A stretch of 64,000 nucleotides of DNA from Shewanella glacialipiscicola (GCF_023283485.1 NZ_JAKILU010000001.1:248001-312000); one strand, 5' to 3'. Counted from the stretch's first letter, positions 19,476 through 29,632 are shown. The notes: generated by a model not told the origin, from the letters alone. A program made the numbers and translations.

Positions 19476-19802
19476 CCCTGTGAGTTGTCTTAATAAACGG
19501 GCGGCAAAGCCTTGGGGGATGGGCTACGGACTTAAAATGCACTATTTTGTGGTTTTAAATTAAACCTCTTATTTTTCAATTAAATAGTAAAAGCAAGCGC
19601 TTTTAATTGTCGGTATAAATAAGGTTGCAGTTTTGTAATCAAACAAAATACCTTTCTTGTGTATTAAATTGGTATTTTTGCTCAGTTTATGCGTATTTTA
19701 TGGGCAAAATTAGTAGAAAATGCCTTCGACACAAACTTTCAGATTTTCTCCGCTAATTTATCATTTTACAGTATTGTGGTGCGTCTTTCGTCGTCAACAC
19801 TC

Positions 19803-19857
19803 TATTCTCATCAAGTCATATAATGACTGGAGCTTAGTGAGTGACTTGATTAGAATA
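19803..19857 (+). promoter_or_regulatory. Inverted repeat in the uvrB leader
   Basis: TATTCT-C-ATCAAGTCA (19803-19818) pairs with TGACTTGAT-T-AGAATA (19842-19857), giving 15 of 16 matched positions around a 23-base loop. It ends 12 bases before the uvrB ribosome site (AAAAGGA, 19870-19876). It could be a leader hairpin or a two-half-site operator. Confidence 0.45.
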
Positions 19858-19885
19858 GGGTGACTCATTAAAAGGATATGCGCGC

Positions 19886-21892
19886 GTGTCAGAATCTGTT
19901 TTTCAGCTTGAATCGGAATTCGCCCCCGCAGGCGACCAACCTACCGCTATAGCCAAATTAGTCGACGGCCTCGAGGCGGGTTTGGCTTGCCAAACGTTAC
20001 TCGGCGTAACCGGCTCAGGTAAAACCTTCACGATTGCCAATGTGATCCAACAGTTAGGCCGCCCCACGATTATCATGGCGCCCAATAAAACCTTGGCAGC
20101 GCAGCTCTATGGCGAGATGAAAGAGTTTTTCCCCCATAATGCGGTCGAGTATTTTGTTTCTTACTACGATTACTATCAACCAGAAGCCTATGTACCTGCA
20201 TCAAATACCTTTATTGAGAAAGATGCTTCGGTGAATGCCCACATTGAGCAGATGCGCTTATCCGCCACTAAGGCGCTATTAGAGCGTAAAGACGTGGTGC
20301 TGATTGCCTCCGTGTCGGCTATTTATGGCTTGGGCGATCCCGACTCCTATTTGAAAATGTTGCTGCATCTACGCCAAGGCGATGTGATGGGCCAACGTGA
20401 TATTTTAATCCGCCTCAGTGAATTGCAATATAAACGTAATGATATTGAGTTGCAGCGCGGTACTTATCGAGTACGCGGTGAAGTGATTGATATTTTTCCC
20501 GCCGATTCTGAGCGTAATGCCATTCGTATTGAGCTATTTGACGATGAGATTGAACGCTTAAGTGAATTTGATCCGTTAACTGGCCATATTATTAAGCGTA
20601 TTGCTCGCACTACGGTTTATCCTAAAACTCATTATGTGACACCGCGGGAAAAAATCATCGCTGCCACTGAGTTTATTAAAGAAGAATTACGTGAGCGTAA
20701 GCAGTATCTGCTTGATAATAATAAGCTGATTGAAGCGCAGCGCATTCATGAACGAGTGCAATACGATGTCGAAATGATGGTGGAGTTGGGTTACTGCTCC
20801 GGCATTGAAAACTACTCACGTTATTTATCTGGCCGTGCTCCGGGCGAAGGGCCACCAACCTTACTCGATTATTTACCCGCTGATGGTTTGCTTATTATCG
20901 ATGAATCCCATGTGACTGTGCCGCAAATTGGCGCCATGTATAAAGGTGACCGTTCACGTAAAACCACGCTTGTGGAATACGGTTTCAGGTTGCCGTCAGC
21001 ATTAGACAATCGCCCGCTTAAGTTCGAAGAGTTCGAGCAATTGATGCCGCAAACTATTTATGTGTCGGCAACTCCCAGTGTCTATGAGCTTGAAAAGAGT
21101 CAAGGCGAAATTGCGGAGCAAGTGGTACGGCCAACGGGTTTACTCGATCCAGAGTTAGAAGTACGTCCGGTTGGCACACAAGTGGATGATTTACTGTCCG
21201 AAATTGCTAAGCGAGTTGCCGTTAATGAACGGGTGCTAGTGACGACATTAACCAAGCGTATGTCGGAAGATTTAACCGAATACTTAGATGAGCACGGCGT
21301 TAAAGTGCGTTATCTGCATTCAGATATCGATACCGTTGAGCGAGTTGAAATTATTCGTGATTTACGGCTTGGCAAGTTTGATGTGCTGGTCGGCATCAAC
21401 TTATTGCGTGAAGGCTTAGACATGCCAGAAGTCTCTCTGGTGTGTATTTTAGATGCCGATAAAGAAGGCTTTTTACGCTCAGAACGCTCGCTTATTCAAA
21501 CCATTGGCCGTGCGGCACGTAACGTCAACGGTAAAGCTATCCTTTATGCCGATCGCATCACTAATTCAATGGAAAAAGCGATTGGTGAAACGAATCGACG
21601 TCGAGAACGTCAGCGCGCGCACAATCTAAAACTTGGCATCACGCCTAAGGGCGTGGTTAAACGCATTACTGATGTGATGGACGTGGATGATGGCCGCAAC
21701 AGTAAGGCGGTCTATGGCAAAGTGGCTGAGTCTACATCCCAATACCACAAAGCCGATGCGACGGAATTGAGCCATCAAATCGATGTGCTCGAAAAGAAAA
21801 TGCACGATCACGCGCGTAATTTAGAGTTTGAACAAGCGGCGGCGATGCGTGATGAAGTAAAACATCTGCGGGATTTGTTGATTAGAGCGTAG
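19886..21892 (+). CDS. uvrB: UvrABC excinuclease subunit B
   Basis: A 668-residue nucleotide excision repair helicase-like protein that receives damaged DNA from UvrA and recruits UvrC. Walker A is [10 protein letters not shown] near residue 40. The beta-hairpin region [12 protein letters not shown] near residue 92 clamps DNA. The Walker B-like segment is LLIIDESH, and helicase motifs V and VI ([22 protein letters not shown]) are intact. A C-terminal UVR domain ([16 protein letters not shown]) binds UvrC. The start is GTG 19886, with AAGGA 9 bases before. The length matches the family, and it is monocistronic with its own terminator. Confidence 0.97.
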   Translation: MSESVFQLESEFAPAGDQPTAIAKLVDGLEAGLACQTLLGVTGSGKTFTIANVIQQLGRPTIIMAPNKTLAAQLYGEMKEFFPHNAVEYFVSYYDYYQPEAYVPASNTFIEKDASVNAHIEQMRLSATKALLERKDVVLIASVSAIYGLGDPDSYLKMLLHLRQGDVMGQRDILIRLSELQYKRNDIELQRGTYRVRGEVIDIFPADSERNAIRIELFDDEIERLSEFDPLTGHIIKRIARTTVYPKTHYVTPREKIIAATEFIKEELRERKQYLLDNNKLIEAQRIHERVQYDVEMMVELGYCSGIENYSRYLSGRAPGEGPPTLLDYLPADGLLIIDESHVTVPQIGAMYKGDRSRKTTLVEYGFRLPSALDNRPLKFEEFEQLMPQTIYVSATPSVYELEKSQGEIAEQVVRPTGLLDPELEVRPVGTQVDDLLSEIAKRVAVNERVLVTTLTKRMSEDLTEYLDEHGVKVRYLHSDIDTVERVEIIRDLRLGKFDVLVGINLLREGLDMPEVSLVCILDADKEGFLRSERSLIQTIGRAARNVNGKAILYADRITNSMEKAIGETNRRRERQRAHNLKLGITPKGVVKRITDVMDVDDGRNSKAVYGKVAESTSQYHKADATELSHQIDVLEKKMHDHARNLEFEQAAAMRDEVKHLRDLLIRA

Positions 21893-21929
21893 ATTTTTTT
21901 ACGTTAACTATTTAAGGCGTTGGCCATTA

Positions 21930-21966
21930 AAAACGCCGTCTAGCATTTAATGCTACGACGGCTTTT
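21930..21966. terminator. Terminator between uvrB and the rhombosortase gene
   Basis: AAAACGCCGTC and GACGGCTTTT form the stem, extended by AGCAT/ATGCT around a 3-base loop. The A-run on one side and T-run on the other suit both convergent genes. Confidence 0.8.
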
Positions 21967-21992
21967 AAATATCAGTTATCGGTTAAATAGGG

Positions 21993-22589
21993 TTAAGTCG
22001 TGACTTTTGAACGATTAAGTTTAAGAGTGATAAACACAGCTAAAGCGCAAATCAGCCCACAGACTAAGCCGACTAAATGTGCTTCGGTGGCCACGCGCGC
22101 GCCTATCATGGCGGTGACGTCACTACTCGCACCATAAAGCTGTTCGTGGCCGACTTTAATAATAACGCCAATTAATAGCACATACCCAGAACGCAGCTTG
22201 CGCACTATATCTTGCACAGCGCCATAGGCGAATAAGCCATGCAACATACCGCTTAAGCCAACGTAACCAAGCAATTGCGGATAACCCACATACAAGCCTA
22301 TGCCTTCAAACAAACAGAGAATAAAAAATAACGTACTCAATCCTTTGAGATGATAATGAAAGTGGTGCAAAAACAGCACTACCCATAATCCTGCTAGATT
22401 CATCAACAGATGCCATTGATTCGTGTGCAGCAAATTACCACTGACTAAGCGCCACCATTCGCCGTCATTAATTGCACTACGGCGATAGGCGAGTAAGTGG
22501 TCGATAGCAGGACTTGTCAAACCGGCGAGATATAAGCCTACGCAAATCAAGCTTATAATCAGTGCGAGCCAATAGGGGCTACGTGTCAT
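21993..22589 (-). CDS. rrtA: Rhombosortase-type rhomboid intramembrane protease
   Basis: A 198-residue, six-helix rhomboid-fold protein. The N-terminal half has the rhomboid pattern [27 protein letters not shown]. The catalytic Ser lies in [12 protein letters not shown] near residue 112, where the GLSG-x-LHG form is typical of the rhombosortase subfamily. The catalytic His is in [10 protein letters not shown] near residue 171. Rhombosortases process secreted proteins with a C-terminal GlyGly-CTERM tail, common in Shewanella and Vibrio. No such substrate is encoded in this window. The start overlaps the queC stop by 4 bases (ATGA), so the two are co-translated. Confidence 0.82.
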   Translation of the reverse strand: MTRSPYWLALIISLICVGLYLAGLTSPAIDHLLAYRRSAINDGEWWRLVSGNLLHTNQWHLLMNLAGLWVVLFLHHFHYHLKGLSTLFFILCLFEGIGLYVGYPQLLGYVGLSGMLHGLFAYGAVQDIVRKLRSGYVLLIGVIIKVGHEQLYGASSDVTAMIGARVATEAHLVGLVCGLICALAVFITLKLNRSKVTT

Positions 22590-23278
22590 ACCTTGGGCTC
22601 ACAGGCGTTAAGCTCAGCCATCACTGCGGTTTTATTTTGCAGATAGTCTTCTAATCCACGTTTACGCAGATGACAAGCAGGGCAATCACCACAACCATCG
22701 CCAATGATGCCGTTATAACAAGTGAGCGTGTGATGACGCACTAAATCAAGTTGCTGATACTTATCCGCCATCGCCCAGGTTTGCGCCTTATTGAGCCACA
22801 TTAATGGCGTGATGATCTTAAGTTGTTTATCCATACCTTGAACTAAGGCACTTTCCATCGCTTTGACAAAATCATTGCGACAATCTGGGTAGCCAGAAAA
22901 ATCGGTTTCACACACACCTGTGATTATCGCCTCAGCCCCCAATTGATAAGCATAAATGCCCGCAAGCGTTAAAAACAAAATATTACGGCCGGGTACAAAA
23001 GTATTGGGCAGCCCATTTTCCATTAACTCGTGTGAAACGGGTATCGCATCACGGGTGAGGGCCGAAATCGCCAACTCATTCAACACGGTAACATCCATGA
23101 CTTTGTGACTGGTGATTTTCAAATGTTCCGCTAAGGATTTAGCGACTTCAATTTCTTCGCGGTGACGTTGGCCATAGTCAAAGGTGATACCGTGTACTTC
23201 ATCGTACTGGGTTAGGGCTTGAATAAGGCAGGTTGTCGAATCTTGCCCGCCACTGAAGACTACCACTGCTTTTGACAT
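22586..23278 (-). CDS. queC: 7-cyano-7-deazaguanine (preQ0) synthase QueC
   Basis: A 230-residue enzyme that converts 7-carboxy-7-deazaguanine to preQ0 with ATP and ammonia in the queuosine pathway. The N-terminal PP-loop [10 protein letters not shown] binds ATP. Downstream are [19 protein letters not shown] and [16 protein letters not shown]. The C-terminal zinc Cys cluster [10 protein letters not shown] is complete. The start at MSKAVVVF (23278) fits the family N-terminus; in-frame ATGs at 23308 and 23335 are possible but lack clear ribosome sites. It is divergent from queE, which makes its substrate. Confidence 0.95.
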   Translation of the reverse strand: MSKAVVVFSGGQDSTTCLIQALTQYDEVHGITFDYGQRHREEIEVAKSLAEHLKITSHKVMDVTVLNELAISALTRDAIPVSHELMENGLPNTFVPGRNILFLTLAGIYAYQLGAEAIITGVCETDFSGYPDCRNDFVKAMESALVQGMDKQLKIITPLMWLNKAQTWAMADKYQQLDLVRHHTLTCYNGIIGDGCGDCPACHLRKRGLEDYLQNKTAVMAELNACEPKV

Positions 23279-23467
23279 TAACTTTTTTGACTCTGAATTT
23301 ATTGACATAAAGAATTTCACTTGACCGTAGAACACGCATAAATAGGCCGTTAGTGTAACTCAGGCCATAGAGCTTGCCCACTCAGTGAGTTAACTCGTAG
23401 GCGTAAAAACTTGCAGCACAAGTTAAAATCCACTATAAATGCCGCCCCATAAAAGTGGAACGCCCGC

Positions 23468-24136
23468 ATGAATTATCCTGTCAACGAAGTATTTGAAACC
23501 ATCCAAGGTGAAGGTGTCTTTACCGGAGTGCCCGCTATATTTGTTCGCTTACAAGGTTGTCCCGTGGGATGTGCTTGGTGCGATACTAAACAGACATGGG
23601 ATGTGCTTGAAGCCAATAAAGTTGAACCAGCGCAGGTGATTACCGTAGATGGCACTATTGGTCGATGGGCTGAACATACCGCCCAAAGCCTGATTGCCGC
23701 TTTTAATGCCAAAAGTTTTACTGCGCGCCATGTCGTGATCACTGGCGGCGAGCCTTGCATGTACGATTTACGTGATTTAACCCAAACTCTCCATAGCCAA
23801 GGTTTTGCTACTCAAATTGAAACCAGTGGCACTTTCGAGGTGTTGTGCGCCGATGACACTTGGGTAACTGTGTCACCCAAGGTGAATATGAAGGGCGGTT
23901 ATAAAGTATTAACGCATGCATTGAACCGTGCCAATGAGATTAAGCATCCTATTGCCACTGAGAATCATATTGCTGAACTGGATAATTTACTGCAAGACAT
24001 CGATATTTCAGCTAAAACGATTTGTCTGCAACCGATAAGCCAAAAGCCCAGAGCGACCGAACTGGCGATGAAGGTGTGTATTGCCCGTAATTGGCGTTTA
24101 TCAATTCAAACTCATAAATATTTGAATATTGATTAA
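23468..24136 (+). CDS. queE: 7-carboxy-7-deazaguanine synthase QueE
   Basis: A 222-residue radical SAM enzyme that contracts 6-carboxytetrahydropterin to 7-carboxy-7-deazaguanine, the step before QueC. The N-terminus has VFETIQGEGVFTGVPAIFVRLQGC, and the cluster motif CPVGCAWC supplies the C-x3-C-x2-C ligands. ITGGEPCMY follows. The length suits the proteobacterial form. It is divergent from queC, so both deazaguanine steps share an intergenic region of about 190 bases. I see no preQ1 riboswitch there. Confidence 0.95.
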   Translation: MNYPVNEVFETIQGEGVFTGVPAIFVRLQGCPVGCAWCDTKQTWDVLEANKVEPAQVITVDGTIGRWAEHTAQSLIAAFNAKSFTARHVVITGGEPCMYDLRDLTQTLHSQGFATQIETSGTFEVLCADDTWVTVSPKVNMKGGYKVLTHALNRANEIKHPIATENHIAELDNLLQDIDISAKTICLQPISQKPRATELAMKVCIARNWRLSIQTHKYLNID

Positions 24137-24162
24137 TGCCAATAGGTTAATACATTCATCAT

Positions 24163-24195
24163 AAAAAATGCCTCACTCATCGTGGGGCATTTTTT
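24163..24195. terminator. Terminator between queE and the cysteine-synthase-like gene
   Basis: AAAAAATGCC-T-CAC pairs with GTG-G-GGCATTTTTT around a 5-base loop. It has A- and T-runs at the ends and is placed between convergent genes. Confidence 0.85.
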
Positions 24196-24261
24196 ATGGC
24201 TGATATTTAGTGATGAGCTTTTAGTCCAATTGCGCTAAGGTGGGGCGCAAATCGAACAGAT

Positions 24262-25404
24262 TTAATCAAGCTCAATTAACTGACCTAAATGACTAAATGC
24301 TACGAGTTGGCGCTCGTAAGGCGCAATATCACCGATATTAGCTGCAATCCAATCTGTATCGTAATAGGTATCAAGGTAACGCTCGCCAGAGTCGCAAATC
24401 AAGGTCACGATTGAGCCTTGTTCTCCACGCGCTTGCATTTGCACGGCAAGTTGTAAGGCGCCGTAGAGGTTAGTTCCGGTCGATGCGCCCGTTTTGCGGC
24501 CAATCAGTTGCGCTAACCAGTGAATCGTCGCTACCGACGCTGCGTCGGGGATCTGCAGCATAGTATCGACCACGCCAGGGATAAACGATGGCTCGACTCT
24601 TGGTCTACCAATGCCCTCAATCTTACTGCCATTACAACAGGTCAGGTTGGCATCGCCGTTATGGTAAAAATCAAAGAATACTGAGTTTTGTGGATCGACC
24701 ACGCAGAGCTGCGTCGCTAAACGTTGATAGCGAATATAGCGGCCTATAGTCGCCGATGTGCCGCCAGTGCCGGGGCTCATCACAATCCAACGTGGGATAG
24801 TGTGAGGCTCTCGCTCCATTTGATTAAAAATGGAATTGGCTATGTTGTTATTACCGCGCCAGTCGGTTGCGCGCTCAGCGTAGGTGAATTGATCCATATA
24901 ATGGCCGTCTAGCTCTGCGGCAAGACGCGAAGATTCGGCGTAAATTTCACTGGAATGGTCGACAAAGTGACACTGACCACCATAAAAAGTTATCTGCTCT
25001 ATTTTCTTTTTAGCGGTACTTTTGGGCATTACCGCAATAAAGGGTAATCCGAGTAAGCGGGCAAAATAGGCTTCAGAGATTGCAGTGCTGCCCGATGAAG
25101 ATTCAATAATCGGTGTGCCTTGCTTAATCCAGCCGTTGCACAGGGCATAAAGAAAGAGTGAGCGGGCGAGGCGGTGTTTTAAACTACCAGTCGGATGCGT
25201 ACTTTCATCTTTGAGGTAAATATCAATACCATTGAGCATGGGCAATTCAAGCTTGATAAGGTGCGTATCGGCACTGCGCTGAAAATCCGCTTCAATTTTA
25301 CCTATCGCATGGGCTTCCCATGTTGGGCATAGATCATGGGCAAGGTTTGAGCCCATTGGTGGTTGAGTCGTATTGATCATCATAGTCACATCGAAAAGAA
25401 TCAT
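24262..25404 (-). CDS. PLP-dependent cysteine synthase-family enzyme (possible cysteine desulfhydrase)
   Basis: A 380-residue fold-type II PLP enzyme. The PLP Lys is in [15 protein letters not shown] near residue 76. The phosphate-binding loop appears as [14 protein letters not shown], and [26 protein letters not shown] gives the substrate-loop region. These place it in the cysteine synthase/cystathionine beta-synthase family. The [12 protein letters not shown] form is seen in Cds1-type L-cysteine desulfhydrases, which release sulfide from cysteine, so a degradative role is plausible but not shown. The start is unsure: ATGs at 25404 and 25383 both lack a clear ribosome site. The gene stands alone. 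Confidence 0.8.
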   Translation of the reverse strand: MILFDVTMMINTTQPPMGSNLAHDLCPTWEAHAIGKIEADFQRSADTHLIKLELPMLNGIDIYLKDESTHPTGSLKHRLARSLFLYALCNGWIKQGTPIIESSSGSTAISEAYFARLLGLPFIAVMPKSTAKKKIEQITFYGGQCHFVDHSSEIYAESSRLAAELDGHYMDQFTYAERATDWRGNNNIANSIFNQMEREPHTIPRWIVMSPGTGGTSATIGRYIRYQRLATQLCVVDPQNSVFFDFYHNGDANLTCCNGSKIEGIGRPRVEPSFIPGVVDTMLQIPDAASVATIHWLAQLIGRKTGASTGTNLYGALQLAVQMQARGEQGSIVTLICDSGERYLDTYYDTDWIAANIGDIAPYERQLVAFSHLGQLIELD

Positions 25405-25625
25405 GTTTAGATCATATCACAGCGACTGGCAAAGCGGTTTTCTTGGGTAAATGAGTACTAAATGGTTGGTTAAATGCGGTTAAATATAAATATCGTCAAA
25501 GGATAGTAGTGGGGCAGCTAAGTGTAGCTAATGCATTAAAAAGAGAAATATGAAAGAGGATTATAAAGAATAGAAAATTTGCAACGAGAAAATACAGCAA
25601 CATACGACGTGGAAAGTGAAAGAAA

Positions 25626-25710
25626 TGGTGGAGGGAGAAGGATTCGAACCTTCGAAGGCTGAGCCGTCAGATTTACAGTCTGATCCCTTTGGCCGCTCGG
25701 GAACCCCTCC
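25626..25710 (-). tRNA. tRNA-Tyr (GTA), copy 1
   Basis: An 85-base class II tRNA with a long variable arm and encoded CCA. The anticodon GTA lies in ACTGTAAATC. It differs from the other two copies by one base in the D-arm (GAGCGGCC instead of GAGTGGCC). Confidence 0.97.
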
Positions 25711-25858
25711 ACAAACTTTCTTTTATCTTGCTTACAACTAGCTTATCTAAACCACATCAATTAAATGCATGATTTATATAAATTAAGTTATCAGCATTGT
25801 CCTAAACATTGGCCTGGTTTAGAACATTAAAAATCATCATCTGCGTTAGAGATAAAGA

Positions 25859-25943
25859 TGGTGGAGGGAGAAGGATTCGAACCTTCGAAGGCTGAGCCGT
25901 CAGATTTACAGTCTGATCCCTTTGGCCACTCGGGAACCCCTCC
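25859..25943 (-). tRNA. tRNA-Tyr (GTA), copy 2
   Basis: An 85-base class II tRNA with anticodon GTA and encoded CCA. Confidence 0.97.
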
Positions 25944-26017
25944 ACAAATACCTTTAACGCTTTTGTAAAACTCTACATTATTTTCAAAAAACAACGTTAT
26001 ACATACTACAGTGCAAA

Positions 26018-26102
26018 TGGTGGAGGGAGAAGGATTCGAACCTTCGAAGGCTGAGCCGTCAGATTTACAGTCTGATCCCTTTGGCCACTCGGGAACCCCT
26101 CC
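26018..26102 (-). tRNA. tRNA-Tyr (GTA), copy 3 (promoter-proximal)
   Basis: An 85-base class II tRNA with anticodon GTA and encoded CCA, matching copy 2 as far as I can read. It is divergent from the following gene. Confidence 0.97.
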
Positions 26103-26227
26103 TCAATTGCGGCCGCCATAGTAGTCAGAAACCTTTTGTATGTAAATAGCCAATGTAAAAATTTCCCTAAAGTTATGTGCCAAATGGTCGATTAAATAAC
26201 AACGAATTGTTTTGACGATGTTTTTTT

Positions 26228-26716
26228 ATGCAAATTGATGTTCCTTTAGTCAACGAAGCCCAAATTGGCACCCGCTTAAACGCGGCGATAGAAAACGACA
26301 GACGGGGCGAGTTCGCCTTGTTATTGTCGTTACTGTCGGTTGACGCTCGGGACATGGCGCAATTTCAATGGCAAAACGATCTCAATATGGCGCAAAAATT
26401 ACAGCGTCAGTTCGAGTTACCACCGCAGCAAGCCTTAATGGCTGATTTATCCTCTGTTGAACCTGTGGTTGATAACAGCAGTATTTTTATAGCAGAGGGC
26501 CCGCGGGCATTTCAATTACAGCAAGCATTGCGCCCAGAAGCTTTAGTGATCCGTGGCGGTGAGTCAATGGCAATGGCTGAAGCACTCAGTAATTGCGACC
26601 CTATCACCCAACTAAGGCAACGGGGTCAATTGATTCCGCCTAAAGTGGACATCATGCACTTTGCTGATCAATTGGCGATACAACGTAATCTGGTTCCCTT
26701 ACAGGCTTTGGCATAA
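26228..26716 (+). CDS. VC2046/SO_2500 family conserved protein
   Basis: A 162-residue cytosolic protein with no signal or membrane segment. The N-terminal third (TRLNAAIENDRRGEFALLLSLLSVDARD) looks helical and is the recognisable part of the VC2046/SO_2500 family, found in Vibrio and Shewanella. The C-terminus contains IPPKVDIMHFADQLA. The family has no established function. The gene is divergent from the tRNA-Tyr cluster, and the bases before the ATG are T-rich with no good ribosome site. Confidence 0.75.
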   Translation: MQIDVPLVNEAQIGTRLNAAIENDRRGEFALLLSLLSVDARDMAQFQWQNDLNMAQKLQRQFELPPQQALMADLSSVEPVVDNSSIFIAEGPRAFQLQQALRPEALVIRGGESMAMAEALSNCDPITQLRQRGQLIPPKVDIMHFADQLAIQRNLVPLQALA

Positions 26717-26926
26717 CAATTTTAACTCAATGCTCTAGCGCTAACTTGTGTGCCTGTTTAAACATTCAACTTATTATTGTGTTTTATTATCAGTAGATAA
26801 GCGTGAGCTAAAGCAAACTCTTATCCTACTAAATTGCCTATAATCGGCTTCCTAAAGAGTTAAACACTAACGGACATATTTCAGTTATGCCGTTATTGAG
26901 TCGCTATTATTGATAAGGAATTAAAG

Positions 26927-27214
26927 ATGAAAGGCATAATAGAAGCGCAGAATCCAGCAGTGAATGATACTTGTACCGATTGTGGCAGTTTTGTTGATAT
27001 CGGTGCAGTGATTGATGAGCACGATACGTTATTAACCTTAAAATTTACAGGTGATAGTGCGCAAGCCGATGCAAATGAGATGGCTGCGCGTGCCCAAGCC
27101 CGTTTTGCTGAGGTGCAAACGCAATACGTGACTAAGACAACAGGCGTTGATCTACTACTGACTTTTGGCGTTAGCGCCGAGAAAATGATTTTTCAATTAG
27201 AAAATGGTTTGTAA
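26927..27214 (+). CDS. YfcZ/YiiS family protein (DUF406)
   Basis: A 95-residue small cytosolic protein. The N-terminal TCTDCGSFVDIGAVID and the later ARAQARFAEVQT and LTFGVSAEKMIFQLENGL are the DUF406 pattern known from E. coli YfcZ and YiiS. TAAGGAAT lies just before the ATG. The function is unknown; YfcZ in E. coli lies near fatty-acid oxidation genes, and here psrA-fadE is about 4.4 kb away. Confidence 0.85.
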   Translation: MKGIIEAQNPAVNDTCTDCGSFVDIGAVIDEHDTLLTLKFTGDSAQADANEMAARAQARFAEVQTQYVTKTTGVDLLLTFGVSAEKMIFQLENGL

Positions 27215-27365
27215 TATTTTTAGTTAATTTTTAGTCGGCTACGCAGTATTTTTAATAGTGGTACATGACAGTCAATTATTTAAAAATACTGCAGTTGTAA
27301 ATTAATAGTAATCAATTGTGCTGCATATTGCTGTACTTATAGTGGATGGTGTAATCTGCTTCAAA

Positions 27366-27380
27366 TAAAAATTATTCTCA
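27366..27380. promoter_or_regulatory. Weak Fur-box-like site upstream of the GGDEF/EAL gene
   Basis: The minus-strand reading TGAGAATAATTTTTA matches the 7-1-7 Fur pattern TGATAATnATTATCA at about 10 of 14 positions. It is 78 bases before the GTG start. The surrounding AT-richness makes chance matches likely. Confidence 0.25.
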
Positions 27381-27457
27381 TAGCCATTTTAAAATTACAG
27401 AAGAATTTGCTAAGGCAACGATCTTTAGCCCAACACGAAGTTTTGTAGGGATCCAGC

Positions 27458-29632
27458 GTGAAGCGACGTCAGCATCAACATTTATTGGAGTCTTTGGTGC
27501 ATTCGACTGCAAAGCAGCAGGGCGATTTTACTAAGACGGCAGAGTTAACCATAGAATTGTTATGTCAGAATGTAACGGTTTCTTTGGCATCAGTGTGGAC
27601 GTTTTCATCGGATCAACAAACTCAGTCACTTGAAGCACAATTTGGTTCTATGATGCTGCAAGATATTCATCGACCTAAGCGACTACAAGACTGTCCCCGC
27701 TATCTGCATGAGCTGCAAACCCATCGCTATATTGATGCAGGTAATACTGTTATCGATCCACGTTTAAGCGAGCTGGCGAATGATTATTTTATCCCTCTGC
27801 AAATTCACTCTAGTCTTGAGGTCGGCATTCGAATCAACGGTCACCTCGAAGGTGTGCTTTGTTTAGAGCGCGCACAAGTGACTTCCCATTGGCATGACAG
27901 CGAAATTCATCTCGCTTGTCAGATGGCCGATCAATTAGCACTGACATTAGCCATAAAACACAGTTACGAGAAAGAAGAAAGCTTGAGCTTATTTCGCTGT
28001 GCGGCCGAGCAATCAAAGCAAATCAGTATGTTAGTAAATTTGCATACTGAAAAAGTCGAGTATGTTAATCAGGCTCACAGTGATATTACAGGTATTCCCC
28101 GTGAACAAATTATCGGCGCGAATCTGCGTGAATTATCCTTTTTCAAGCAACACGGTGAATTAGCTGAACAGTCCCTAGCACAGATTTTTAAGGGCGAAAT
28201 CGTCAACGGTGAGGTGCAATTTCAGCGTGCCGATGGCAGTCATTATTGGATCCAATATGTGTTAAGCCAGTTTATTACTGAGCGGGGTAATCATTATGCT
28301 TTGGTGTCAAGTGTCGAAAATACTGGCGAGCATAACTATCGTTCTGAGCTTGAACGACTCGCGTGGCGCTGTGGATTAACCGGTTTGTATAACCGCACTC
28401 ATTTTAATCGCGTGCTTGAGCGAACCACACAGGGCGTGTTGCTATTCGTCGATCTGCTGGGCTTTAAACGTTTTAACGATACCTATGGTCATGATAATGG
28501 CGATAGTCTATTGATTGAAATTGCCCACCGTATAAGGCATTTTCCTGAGTTTAATAAGGCCATTGAAATTGCCCGAGTGGGTAGCGATGAATTTGCTGTG
28601 CTGCTCACTGAAAGTAATGATTTAGACTATTTTAGCCATCGCCTATACCAGCATCTATCTATGCCTATTTTAATTGGTCGAGAGCAAATAGAACCCAAGC
28701 CTGCACTTGCTATCGTTGATATTGCTTCGGTTGTGGGCACATTTTCACCGTTAACCTGTGCCGATATTGCAGTGCAGTATGCTAAAAAAAGAAAAGGCAA
28801 TGCAATTCAAGTATTCAATAATGCTTTGTTAAACGAATTTAAAGAAGATGCACAAATAGAACGTGATTTGCACAGTGCAATCAGTGGTCGACAATTTGAG
28901 CTGTATTATCAACCTTTAAGGGACTTAGAACAGAATACCTATATTGGCGCTGAAGCATTAATCCGTTGGCATCATCCTAAAAGAGGTGTGTTATTTCCCG
29001 CCTCATTTATCAATATTGCAGAACAATCAGGCGTGATTAATGCGATTGGCAGTTGGGTTTTGGAAGCGGCATGTCGGCAATTAAATCTGTGGCAACATCA
29101 TAATGCCGATATGACAATGCATGTGAATGTGTCAGCTCGTCAGTTCTTTAGTGGCAATCTATTTGAACAGGTGTGGCAGCTATTGATCCGATATCGATTA
29201 AAGCCTAAAACGTTGATTTTGGAGATTACTGAAACAGAATTAATGGGGGATGTGCGCCATGCCACACTGTTATGCCAAGAACTGGCAGAATTGGGCGTAG
29301 GGTTAGCCATTGACGATTTTGGTACGGGTTATAGCTCTATGCGTTATCTTAAACAGTTTCCCATCAGTAAACTTAAAATAGATCGCTCATTTGTTTCAGA
29401 TTTAACCGTTAGCCGCGAAAGTCGTGAAATCGTTTCAGCGATTATTGCGATGGCGAATGCATTGAATATTTCATTGACGGCAGAAGGGGTTGAAACGGTT
29501 GAACAAGAAGCGTTTTTAGCGAAAAAGGGTTGTCATCAGGCGCAGGGGTATTTATATAGCCCTGCATTGCGAGAACCTGAATTTGCACAGTTTTTATTGT
29601 TGGCCCAAAATCCAGTATTAATAGCGCATTAG
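27458..29632 (+). CDS. GAF-PAS-GGDEF-EAL c-di-GMP signalling protein
   Basis: A 724-residue cytosolic sensor. A GAF domain (about residues 15-165) is followed by a PAS domain (about 170-290, with ITGIPREQIIGANLREL). The GGDEF domain has RVGSDEFAVLL near residue 373, where the second Gly is Ser, so cyclase activity is doubtful. The EAL domain is fully conserved: EALIRWHHP, NVSARQF, EITETELM, DDFGTGYSSM, LKIDRSF, AEGVET and QGYLYSP. It is most likely a phosphodiesterase, with the GGDEF fold possibly binding GTP for regulation. The start is GTG, with AGGGA upstream. It appears monocistronic. Confidence 0.92.
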   Translation: MKRRQHQHLLESLVHSTAKQQGDFTKTAELTIELLCQNVTVSLASVWTFSSDQQTQSLEAQFGSMMLQDIHRPKRLQDCPRYLHELQTHRYIDAGNTVIDPRLSELANDYFIPLQIHSSLEVGIRINGHLEGVLCLERAQVTSHWHDSEIHLACQMADQLALTLAIKHSYEKEESLSLFRCAAEQSKQISMLVNLHTEKVEYVNQAHSDITGIPREQIIGANLRELSFFKQHGELAEQSLAQIFKGEIVNGEVQFQRADGSHYWIQYVLSQFITERGNHYALVSSVENTGEHNYRSELERLAWRCGLTGLYNRTHFNRVLERTTQGVLLFVDLLGFKRFNDTYGHDNGDSLLIEIAHRIRHFPEFNKAIEIARVGSDEFAVLLTESNDLDYFSHRLYQHLSMPILIGREQIEPKPALAIVDIASVVGTFSPLTCADIAVQYAKKRKGNAIQVFNNALLNEFKEDAQIERDLHSAISGRQFELYYQPLRDLEQNTYIGAEALIRWHHPKRGVLFPASFINIAEQSGVINAIGSWVLEAACRQLNLWQHHNADMTMHVNVSARQFFSGNLFEQVWQLLIRYRLKPKTLILEITETELMGDVRHATLLCQELAELGVGLAIDDFGTGYSSMRYLKQFPISKLKIDRSFVSDLTVSRESREIVSAIIAMANALNISLTAEGVETVEQEAFLAKKGCHQAQGYLYSPALREPEFAQFLLLAQNPVLIAH

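Larger units (their letters stand above)
18747..19885. other. 1.1-kb gene-free region between the tRNA-Asn array and uvrB
   Basis: No convincing coding frame is seen. The region is AT-rich and should hold the tRNA array promoter (minus strand) and the uvrB promoter (plus strand). Visible elements are a nested inverted repeat at 19260-19323, an inverted pair of DnaA-box-like nonamers at 19453-19475, a GC-poor stretch with an imperfect hairpin around 19577-19608, and a 16-bp inverted repeat just before uvrB (19803-19857). I did not find a convincing LexA box. Confidence 0.6.

Noticed and set aside
19640..19885. LexA (SOS) box before uvrB
   Set aside because: I looked for CTGT-N8-ACAG in this stretch and found only partial matches, so no SOS site is claimed.
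23279..23467. preQ1 riboswitch between queC and queE
   Set aside because: No preQ1-I or preQ1-II stem-loop plus A-rich tail could be found on either strand.
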